Of a DNA stretch of 5,397 nt, positions 1-4,493 are shown in pieces. The DNA is from an uncultured Collinsella sp. (lineage in GTDB: Bacteria; Actinomycetota; Coriobacteriia; Coriobacteriales; Coriobacteriaceae): the NCBI GenBank assembly GCA_937950415.1, contig CALFDL010000171.1:1-5397 (forward strand), written 5' to 3'. The notes under the pieces are model-generated. The model saw only the letters and a list, made by a program, of their open reading frames with translations, was not told where the DNA came from and made no database searches. A program made the position numbers and the translations under genes. Positions within the stretch are counted from its first letter, which is position 1, and each line of letters starts with the position of its first letter.

Positions 1-142
1 CGGAGATCTCGTACGTACGCGTCACGCGCAGGCGCGGCGCGGCGATGTTGCCGGGGATATCGTGTGCCTCAATGCACGCCGCCATACAGGTTTGGCACCC
101 AATGCAGCGCGAGGAATCAGCCACGACTCGTTTATTGCCCAT
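1..142 (-). CDS. 4Fe-4S ferredoxin-type electron-transfer protein (HydN/HycB-like), N-terminal fragment
   Basis: This is the first 47 codons of a minus-strand gene that leaves the window at its left edge. The visible protein begins MGNKRVVADSSRCIGCQTC and continues with MAAC, so residues 13-23 carry a Cys-x2-Cys-x2-Cys-x3-Cys cluster-binding motif. The opening matches the start of E. coli HydN (a V/IADASKCIGC-type opening), a family that carries several 4Fe-4S clusters and shuttles electrons for formate dehydrogenase, hydrogenase or DMSO-reductase-type enzymes. The ATG at 142-140 is chosen because an excellent Shine-Dalgarno (AGGAGGGAG, 151-159) precedes it at normal spacing and because the family starts a few residues before the first Cys. 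The frame stays open upstream to a GTG at 250, but that would add about 36 unlike-family residues. The partner enzyme lies outside the window, so the exact role (HydN, HycB or DmsB type) is open. Confidence 0.85.
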   Translation of the reverse strand, partial: MGNKRVVADSSRCIGCQTCMAACIEAHDIPGNIAAPRLRVTRTYEIS

Positions 143-194
143 GTTGTTCACTCCCTCCTGAATCCCATGCCGGAGAGACCCTGTCGACGTTGCC

Positions 195-214
195 CCGGAC
201 CGCCCGTGGTCCGG
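195..214 (-). repeat. GC-rich hairpin in the ferredoxin gene leader
   Basis: CCGGACC (195-201) and GGTCCGG (208-214) form a perfect 7-bp stem with a 6-base loop. It lies about 50 bases upstream of the ferredoxin start codon and would sit in its 5' untranslated leader if transcription starts further upstream. No T-run follows on the minus strand, so it is not a standard terminator. A role in transcript stability or regulation is only a guess. Confidence 0.4.
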
Positions 215-320
215 CATCGGCGTATCGAGTGCATGCGGCGAAACAGGCACTTCGATAGAGTTCCTCCAACGATATACAGGCTAAATATACGCAGTTGCAG
301 GTGGCAAACTTGAGCATAGG

Positions 321-346
321 CCCTGCAATACGGGTGTATTGCAGGG
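321..346. repeat. Perfect 11-bp inverted repeat (possible operator or weak terminator)
   Basis: CCCTGCAATAC (321-331) and GTATTGCAGGG (336-346) are exact reverse complements separated by GGGT. On the plus strand it is followed by GTTTTGG, a poor T-run, and on the minus strand by no T-run. Its place between two divergent genes fits a regulator-binding dyad for the ferredoxin operon at least as well as a terminator. No plus-strand gene ends just before it, which argues against the terminator reading. Confidence 0.5.
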
Positions 347-475
347 GTTTTGGCAGGTTGGAATTATTCTCTAGAAGCTATAAAGGTGAGTGTATTACAT
401 GCGTACACCTCTGAGATTTTTACGCGCTCTCATTTTGGATGTACTACGCTTGTATTTGTGTTAATGGTTATTTAC

Positions 476-503
476 TTGAGCGAAATAAAGTAATCGTTAT
501 AAG
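476..503 (+). promoter_or_regulatory. Sigma70-type promoter for the antitoxin-toxin pair
   Basis: TTGAGC (476-481) and TATAAG (498-503) are separated by 16 bases and lie in AT-rich DNA about 70 bases upstream of the antitoxin start. Transcription would begin near 510, which is after the ATG at 504. This supports the downstream start at 570. Confidence 0.5.
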
Positions 504-569
504 ATGCTAAAGTATCGGCACATGCCGCATTTGACCGACTATATTGCACGCTCATTAAGGGGGCCAGTG

Positions 570-893
570 ATGTCATCGACTCAAAAAAGAGCCATCCTGC
601 AGGTGCGCATTCGCGAGGAAGACAAGCAGCATGCCGAGCGTCTCTACGACGCCATGGGCACATCGCTCGCCGAGGCTGTCCGCCTTTTTGTCGCGCAGAG
701 CATTTTGATGCGCAAGCTTCCCTTTCAGCCGGTCGCCGTGCGCTCAAAGGACGGCACCGCCGCCTATGGATCGCTCAAAGCATATGGTGACCCCAATCGC
801 CGCGCCGAGGAGCGCAATGCCTGGATTGAATACCTTGCCACGGAAAGCGACGATTCGATTTTGGGTCCCGAGGAAGTAGATATCCATGAGTAG
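570..893 (+). CDS. RelB/DinJ-family antitoxin
   Basis: The 107-residue protein has the RelB/DinJ plan. A short N-terminal strand (about residues 8-14, AILQVRI) and following helix come first. A segment MGTSLAEAVRLFVAQSI (about 29-45) then corresponds to the ribbon-helix-helix DNA-binding helices, followed by the family's LPF motif (50-52) and an acidic, probably disordered tail that would wrap the toxin. Such antitoxins dimerise, bind their own promoter and neutralise the co-encoded toxin. The ATG at 570 is preferred because AAGGGGG (557-563) precedes it at good spacing and the protein then starts where family members do. An in-frame ATG at 504 would add 22 residues and overlaps the predicted promoter. 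The stop overlaps the toxin start by 8 bases, so the two are translationally coupled. Autoregulation through dyads upstream is likely by family analogy. Confidence 0.8.
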   Translation: MSSTQKRAILQVRIREEDKQHAERLYDAMGTSLAEAVRLFVAQSILMRKLPFQPVAVRSKDGTAAYGSLKAYGDPNRRAEERNAWIEYLATESDDSILGPEEVDIHE

Positions 894-1362
894 CACCATC
901 ATCGACGAGACCGTCATCCTACGCTACCTGCTTGACGACGACGAAGTTCTGTCACCGCGCGCCGCCAAGGTCATCGCCACGCGCACCGCTCGCGTCTACC
1001 CCAAGATCATCACGCGCGTCGTGGTCACGCTGCGCGACGTCTATAAGGTTCCCCGCGCTGAGATTGCTACGGCCATGAGAAGGCTGCTCGATGACGTCAT
1101 GGTCGACGAGCCCACCGTTGTCGCCCTTGCCGTCAAACTCTTTGGCAAGACCCATATGGACTTTACCGACTGCCTCCTCGCAGCCCGAACCGCCATCTAC
1201 AACGATGATGTCGTGAGCTTTGGCAAGCCCATCATTCAAGGCATGATCGATTACCGCCGCAAGAGCCAAACCGCTGCCGAAGTCCGCGACCGCGCCGCCG
1301 AAGCCCGCAGCCGAAGCACCGACTCCACCATCGACAAGCTCCGCCACCAACCCCGCAGCTAA
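886..1362 (+). CDS. PIN-domain (VapC-like) toxin, atypical active site
   Basis: The 158-residue protein aligns by eye with PIN-domain ribonucleases. It has IIDETVILRYLLDDD at 5-19 (usually DTNVILRYLL), VYKVPR at 52-57, MDFTDCLLAAR at 91-101 and a SFGK segment at 111-114. PIN enzymes cleave RNA with Mg2+ held by four acidic residues. Here Asp7 and Asp95 are present, but the expected Glu in the IAEVV-like strand is Arg44 (codon 1015-1017) and the expected Asp in the TFDK-like motif is Gly113 (codon 1222-1224). Activity may therefore be reduced or lost. Residues 124-158 form a charged Arg/Ala/Ser-rich tail beyond the usual domain end. A ribosome binding site (GAGGAAG, 870-876) lies inside the end of the antitoxin gene. 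The reading frame is intact, so this is not a clear pseudogene. The RelB/DinJ partner is unusual for a PIN toxin. Confidence 0.75.
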   Translation: MSSTIIDETVILRYLLDDDEVLSPRAAKVIATRTARVYPKIITRVVVTLRDVYKVPRAEIATAMRRLLDDVMVDEPTVVALAVKLFGKTHMDFTDCLLAARTAIYNDDVVSFGKPIIQGMIDYRRKSQTAAEVRDRAAEARSRSTDSTIDKLRHQPRS

Positions 1363-1378
1363 CCCCATCCTCTCCTAA

Positions 1379-1443
1379 GTTGCGGTGAAATACGGACTGT
1401 TTTATGCCTTTAAAGGCCTCAACAGTCCGTATTTCACCGCAAC
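1379..1443. repeat. Long palindromic repeat, copy A (23-bp perfect arms)
   Basis: The left arm (1379-1401) begins GTTGCGGTGAAATACGGACT and ends GTT. The right arm (1421-1443) is its exact reverse complement, and the 19-base loop separates them. The loop contains a second perfect palindrome, GCCTTTAAAGGC (1406-1417), so the structure can nest. The element sits 16 bases after the toxin stop and 29 bases after the AbiEi-like gene stop, between two convergent genes. It could act as a bidirectional terminator, although no T-run follows either arm. The same arms recur at 2660-2726 on the other side of the AbiEi-like gene. No target-site duplication is visible. Confidence 0.9.
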
Positions 1444-1472
1444 ATATTGAAGGTTGGCTGCGAACGATTTCG

Positions 1473-2495
1473 CTATCGGGAGTCGGCGTAGGGTTTTGTT
1501 GTCGGAATGCCATAACCGCGCATCATGGCACCGAACGATTCTACGTCGTAGGTGTCCGATAGCTTGAAATGAATGACGTTATGACCCATGGCACGCAAGT
1601 TCGCATCGCGCAATAAGGCGGCTCGATAGGTTTTTGCCGCAGCATGTTCCGAATCTTTTTGAGTTTCATCCTCAAACTTACCCAAACCATGAAGCTCTGC
1701 CAACATCCATGACCCATCTGGCATCTGCCAACCATAATCTGCCAGATAATAGCAGGCGTTTCCTGGCCGATCAATCTCAACCTGAAGCTCGGGCGCAACG
1801 ACGCCTGCAAGGATCATTGCCGCTCGCGCCTCGGACTCTCCCCCGTTATCCGACCTTCCGTCCATATATTCGAACACGCCAAACGCACGGGAGATGCCAT
1901 GCAAACCGCGACAATTGGCCTGTGCATACGCACGCAGCTCCTCGCGGTCAACATCGTACCCACGAGCCAATCCATCGACGTAGCCAAGCGCATACCGAAA
2001 TGCACTCGTGCGGGCAATATCGACCACCGTCCGATAGGGGTCTGTAAGCGTAAACGGGCCGAGACGCCATACCTCGCCCGGGCGCCATCGACGATACTCA
2101 ACGAACTCATATGTATCGCGCCTTGAAGACCGTGGCAGCAGCACTTGCACTTTATCCAGAAGCGTATACGCCGAGCCGATGCCGTAGAGCAGCGCTGCCG
2201 TCGATCCGCAAAACACAGCATCCGGTTCAACGACCGCAATAGCGGATGCCAACTGAAAGATGCGATCTTCAACCCCAAGATTATTCCAATAGACCGGATC
2301 CGCATACACATGGTTGTAAAGACGAAGCATGAGCTCTTCCTGCATAAGCTCGCGAGCACGGCGTTCATCCCAAGGATCAATTGTTATAAGCAGCTGTCCA
2401 TCTTGATGAATTCCAAGGACCGAGAATAGCATCCTTGCATATGACTGAGGAAAATGTTTGCCTTTATCGAGCATGGCCAACCCCATAACCATCAC
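1473..2495 (-). CDS. AbiEi-like / restriction-endonuclease-fold-like protein, orphan
   Basis: The 340-residue protein resembles the actinobacterial AbiEi-like group. Residues 43-66 (ending RLYNHVYADP) match the end of the N-terminal winged-helix region, where family members read 'R-G-vYa'. Residues 94-106 (VFCGSTAALLYGI) match the conserved 'lSh.SAAlL.gl' segment, and TDPYRTVVDIAR (151-162) the 'T.p.RTllDlAR' segment. The last third looks like a Vsr/DUF559-type nuclease fold: GGESEAR with Glu220/Glu222, Asp253 in LADYGW, Glu267 and His269 in AELHG, and Lys273. AbiEi proteins are antitoxin-repressors of type IV systems, but no AbiEii nucleotidyltransferase is present. The GTG at 2495 gives the longest frame; ATGs at 2492, 2486 and 2474 are alternatives. 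None has a strong ribosome binding site; the 2474 ATG has a weak GGGG upstream. The gene stands alone between two copies of a long palindrome. Function is inferred from resemblance only. Confidence 0.65.
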   Translation of the reverse strand: MMVMGLAMLDKGKHFPQSYARMLFSVLGIHQDGQLLITIDPWDERRARELMQEELMLRLYNHVYADPVYWNNLGVEDRIFQLASAIAVVEPDAVFCGSTAALLYGIGSAYTLLDKVQVLLPRSSRRDTYEFVEYRRWRPGEVWRLGPFTLTDPYRTVVDIARTSAFRYALGYVDGLARGYDVDREELRAYAQANCRGLHGISRAFGVFEYMDGRSDNGGESEARAAMILAGVVAPELQVEIDRPGNACYYLADYGWQMPDGSWMLAELHGLGKFEDETQKDSEHAAAKTYRAALLRDANLRAMGHNVIHFKLSDTYDVESFGAMMRGYGIPTTKPYADSR

Positions 2496-2518
2496 GGCGG
2501 AGAGAATACCATTACGCT

Positions 2519-2549
2519 ATCGTATGCTTCCGTCCGCAGGCCTTGCCAA
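2519..2549 (-). promoter_or_regulatory. Candidate promoter of the AbiEi-like gene
   Basis: Read on the minus strand, TTGGCA (2544-2549; five of six consensus bases) and TACGAT (2519-2524) are separated by 19 bases. Transcription would start near 2511, only about 16 bases before the GTG at 2495. That fits a very short leader and the lack of a ribosome binding site. The long spacer keeps confidence low. Confidence 0.35.
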
Positions 2550-2550
2550 A

Positions 2551-2585
2551 AGCTGACCAAAAACTTGACGTCGCAGGTCAGAGCT
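2551..2585. promoter_or_regulatory. Inverted repeat just upstream of the AbiEi-like promoter (possible operator)
   Basis: CTGACC (2553-2558) and GGTCAG (2576-2581) form a dyad. AGCT flanks it on both sides (2551-2554 and 2582-2585), offset by two bases. The centre contains the palindrome GACGTC (2567-2572). It lies directly upstream of the proposed -35. AbiEi proteins are known to bind inverted repeats in their own promoters, so autoregulation is plausible but unproven. Confidence 0.3.
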
Positions 2586-2659
2586 TCAGAAAATATTTCC
2601 ACTCTCGGTAGACGGTCACTACGACCCTCCCAACGGCATCAAAATCCAACCTTACAAAT

Positions 2660-2726
2660 AGTTGCGGTGAAATACGGACTACATGGGCCATAAAAGCCAA
2701 AAAACAGTCCGTATTTCACCGCAACT
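2660..2726. repeat. Long palindromic repeat, copy B (21-bp arms)
   Basis: GTTGCGGTGAAATACGGACT (2661-2680) pairs exactly with its reverse complement at 2706-2725, and an outer A-T pair (2660, 2726) extends the arms to 21. The 25-base loop is A-rich and differs from the loop of copy A. The right-hand side matches copy A over 23 bases (2703-2725) and the left over 20. It lies upstream of the AbiEi-like gene and beyond the tRNA terminator, so a terminator role for either neighbour is not needed here. Confidence 0.9.
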
Positions 2727-2758
2727 CAAGAGGGGATGTGGGGTCCCGACATGTATAT

Positions 2759-2794
2759 GAAAATGACTCTGGTCCCAAAAGGAATCAGAGCCAT
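2759..2794 (-). terminator. Intrinsic terminator of the tRNA operon
   Basis: On the minus strand a 14-bp stem (2781-2794 with 2763-2776) with one A-C mismatch and two G-T wobbles closes a TTTT loop and is followed by TTTTC. It begins 13 bases after the encoded CCA of tRNA-Gly, the usual place for a tRNA operon terminator. Confidence 0.7.
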
Positions 2795-2806
2795 TCATCT
2801 ATCTTA

Positions 2807-2880
2807 TGGAGCGGGCGACGGGAATCGAACCCGCGTCATCAGCTTGGAAGGCTGGGGTTCTACCATTGAACTACGCCCGC
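2807..2880 (-). tRNA. tRNA-Gly (anticodon UCC)
   Basis: The minus strand folds as a complete cloverleaf. The 7-bp acceptor is GCGGGCG/CGCCCGC, the D arm is GTTC/GAAC, and the anticodon loop CTTCCAA carries UCC. The T arm is GCGGG-TTCGATT-CCCGT, with a G-U pair at 49-65. The discriminator is U and the CCA end is encoded (2807-2809). It reads GGA codons (and other GGN by wobble). One oddity is that the top anticodon-stem pair is C27-A43, a mismatch where E. coli tRNA-Gly(UCC) has U-A. It follows tRNA-Pro by 6 bases and shares its promoter and terminator. Confidence 0.96.
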
Positions 2881-2886
2881 AAGATA

Positions 2887-2963
2887 TGGTCGGGACGACA
2901 GGATTTGAACCTGCGACATCCTGCTCCCAAAGCAGGCGCGCTACCAAACTGCGCCACGTCCCG
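2887..2963 (-). tRNA. tRNA-Pro (anticodon UGG)
   Basis: The minus strand gives a 77-base cloverleaf. The acceptor is CGGGACG/CGTCCCG, the D stem is GCGC/GCGC, and CCTGC-TTTGGGA-GCAGG carries the anticodon UGG. The T arm is GCAGG-TTCAAAT-CCTGT, the discriminator is A, and CCA is encoded (2887-2889). It is the first gene of a two-tRNA operon driven by the promoter at 3015-3043. Confidence 0.97.
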
Positions 2964-3014
2964 AAGGTGTTGAGCAGCTAAGGTCTAAACCTTGCGTGTC
3001 CCAAAGCGAAGGAA

Positions 3015-3043
3015 ATTATAGGGGAGACTCCCCGCCTGTGCAA
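3015..3043 (-). promoter_or_regulatory. Near-consensus promoter of the tRNA operon
   Basis: On the minus strand, TTGCAC (3038-3043) and a perfect TATAAT (3015-3020) are separated by 17 bases. Transcription would start about 45 bases before tRNA-Pro. The spacer contains GGGGAGACTCCCC (3021-3033), a perfect palindrome around one central base, and the -35 lies only 11 bases past the brnQ stop codon. Confidence 0.85.
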
Positions 3044-3054
3044 GCGCAGAAACC

Positions 3055-4413
3055 CTAGCTCCTCGAATGTGCGACAAACCAGCTATGAACCAGGCCGATT
3101 GCAAACGCGACCACGGCAACCGGCGCCCACGCGGCACCGATGTCTGCCAGGGGCAAAGCATCGAACGGCAGCCACGTACCCGCAAAGAACGCGTCACGGA
3201 TCGAAGTGATCACGCTCTGGACCGCGACAACGCCGCCAACCCAAACCCACACCTGCGGATGCGCGTCACAAAAGCCGTGCACCAGGCCCATAAGCACCAG
3301 CACAATGGCAACGGGATACAAGGCGTTGAGCATAGGCACCGAGAACATAAGAATCACGTCGAGGCCCACGTTGGAGAGCACGCACGAAAACGCTGCGAAC
3401 ACAAAGGCGAGAATCGCAAAGGGACGGCGCATGGCCTCCTCGGAGGCCTCCGCTCCCCCTTCGACCACATACGTCTCGCAGAAGTAACGCGAGCAGCAGC
3501 TGATAAGGCCAATGCACACGTTCATGCAGGCTAGGAAGAAAATCGCAAAGACGACAACCGTGCCAGCAAGACCAAAGTGCATGGAGGCCGAACGCGCAAG
3601 GATGGCGGCGCCGTTGGTAGCGTCGGGCATCACGGTGCCGAGCTGCATACCGGCAAGGCCCAAGCCGCAGTAGATGATGGCCATGAGCACGCCGGCGATC
3701 ACACCGGAACGCGAGATCTCGAAGGCCACGCGCTTGTCATCGGTAACGCCCAGCTCATGGATAGTCTCGGCGATAATGATGCCGAAGGCGAGCGACGCGA
3801 GCAGGTCCATGGTCTGATAGCCAGTCAGAAAGCCCTGCACGGCGGCGCCTGCATCGTAGGGAGCCTGAGGCGCGGCAGCCGGTCCCAGCGGCGAGATCAC
3901 GGCAGCACCCACGACGAGCACGATGAGCGCAATGAGCGCGGGGCCCGTAATGCGGCCGAGCACGCGTGTGATGACACCCGGGCGCAGCGTGAGCGCAAAC
4001 GCGACGACGAAGAATCCGATGGCAAACACCAGACGTGCCGTGCCGAGCGAAACACCCTCGGGTAGCAGCGGCACCAGCATTTCGAACGCCGTGGAGCTTG
4101 TGCGCGGAATGGCCAGGCACGGACCGATGGCCAGGTAGACCGCCGCAACAAAGAATTCGCCAAACTTGGGGTGCACGCGGCCGGCAAGCTCGCGCGCCGT
4201 TCCAGCAAGCGCCACGGCGATAAAGCCCATGACGGGCAGACCGATAGCGGCAATCAAAAAGCCAATCATGGCAAGCGGCGTGGCCGTGCCGGCCTGAAGT
4301 GCCAGCAATGGCGGAATGATGAGGTTACCGGCGCCAAAGAGCATCGAGAACAGCGCAATGCCGACGGTAACGACATGGTCGGAGCGCAAACCGCGCGGAG
4401 CGGATGAGGCCAT
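3055..4413 (-). CDS. brnQ: Branched-chain amino acid transporter (BrnQ/LIVCS family)
   Basis: The 452-residue polytopic membrane protein imports leucine, isoleucine and valine, coupled to Na+ or H+. Family signatures are FGAGNLIIPP (26-35), GPCLAIPRTSSTAFE (97-111) and GYQTMDLLASLAFG (198-211). About twelve hydrophobic segments span the length, which matches the family's usual 430-450 residues. The ATG at 4413 is chosen because AAAGGTGT (4418-4425) precedes it and the family begins near SDHVVTVGIALFSMLFGAGN. A longer frame back to 4473 would run through the terminator hairpin and encode an unlike-family leader. The gene is followed closely by the tRNA promoter. A terminator (4437-4469) ends only 23 bases before its start codon, which leaves little room for a dedicated promoter downstream of it. 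Confidence 0.93.
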   Translation of the reverse strand: MASSAPRGLRSDHVVTVGIALFSMLFGAGNLIIPPLLALQAGTATPLAMIGFLIAAIGLPVMGFIAVALAGTARELAGRVHPKFGEFFVAAVYLAIGPCLAIPRTSSTAFEMLVPLLPEGVSLGTARLVFAIGFFVVAFALTLRPGVITRVLGRITGPALIALIVLVVGAAVISPLGPAAAPQAPYDAGAAVQGFLTGYQTMDLLASLAFGIIIAETIHELGVTDDKRVAFEISRSGVIAGVLMAIIYCGLGLAGMQLGTVMPDATNGAAILARSASMHFGLAGTVVVFAIFFLACMNVCIGLISCCSRYFCETYVVEGGAEASEEAMRRPFAILAFVFAAFSCVLSNVGLDVILMFSVPMLNALYPVAIVLVLMGLVHGFCDAHPQVWVWVGGVVAVQSVITSIRDAFFAGTWLPFDALPLADIGAAWAPVAVVAFAIGLVHSWFVAHSRS

Positions 4414-4436
4414 AGACACACCTTTCGGGTCGAAAC

Positions 4437-4469
4437 AAAAAAAATGGGACGGGCAAAAACACCCGTCCC
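4437..4469 (-). terminator. Strong intrinsic terminator after the cysteine desulfurase gene
   Basis: On the minus strand GGGACGGG (4462-4469) and CCCGTCCC (4446-4453) form a perfect 8-bp GC-rich stem with an 8-base loop. One A and eight Ts follow (complement of 4437-4444). It starts 24 bases after the desulfurase stop codon and ends just before the brnQ ribosome binding site. It may end the upstream transcript, attenuate brnQ, or both. Confidence 0.85.
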
Positions 4470-4493
4470 GCAAGTATAAACGGTCTAGCAGCT

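Larger units (their letters stand above)
143..569. other. Divergent intergenic region between ferredoxin gene and TA pair
   Basis: This gene-free stretch separates the minus-strand ferredoxin gene from the plus-strand antitoxin gene. Bases 143-300 are GC-rich and hold the ferredoxin ribosome binding site and a leader hairpin. Bases 360-510 are visibly AT-rich compared with the rest. It contains the perfect dyad at 321-346, an imperfect dyad (AGGTG at 384-388 with CACCT at 406-410; GTGTA at 390-394 with TACAC at 404-408) that could be an operator, and the plus-strand promoter at 476-503. I could not find a convincing promoter for the ferredoxin gene; TATATT (minus, 284-289) is a possible -10 but has no good -35. 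Short open frames here look random. Confidence 0.6.
2496..2806. other. Intergenic region between AbiEi-like gene and tRNA operon
   Basis: This 311-base stretch holds, in order, the likely AbiEi-like promoter and an upstream dyad, an unassigned segment (about 2586-2659), palindrome copy B (2660-2726), and the tRNA operon terminator (2759-2794). An open frame on the plus strand (2454-2693) has no family resemblance and crosses the promoter and palindrome, so I do not call it. Confidence 0.6.

Noticed and set aside
62..317. Small open frames near the left end on both strands
   Set aside because: They overlap the ferredoxin gene and its leader in other frames and have neither ribosome binding sites nor family resemblance.
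504..569. Upstream in-frame ATG giving a 129-residue antitoxin
   Set aside because: It lacks a ribosome binding site, overlaps the predicted promoter and adds residues unlike RelB/DinJ family starts; the ATG at 570 has a good ribosome binding site.
952..1368. Long minus-strand open frame opposite the PIN toxin
   Set aside because: It is low-complexity Gly/Ala/Asp-rich sequence with no family resemblance, typical of an antisense frame in GC-rich coding DNA.
1379..2726. CRISPR-like reading of the repeated palindromes
   Set aside because: Only two palindromes exist, separated by a whole gene, with no regular spacers or cas genes.
1370..2735. Target-site duplication around the palindrome-bounded unit or around single palindromes
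   Set aside because: Flanks (CTCCTAA / TCAAGAG for the unit) do not match beyond chance.
2660..2963. tRNA-linked integration with an att site
   Set aside because: No second copy of the tRNA-Gly or tRNA-Pro 3' end was found in the window and no integrase is present.
3067..4138. Plus-strand open frames opposite brnQ
   Set aside because: They are rich in His, Arg and Gly, lack motifs and mirror the codon pattern of the clear transporter gene.
4414..4473. Extended brnQ start
   Set aside because: The extra 20 codons run through the terminator hairpin and T-run and do not resemble BrnQ N-termini.
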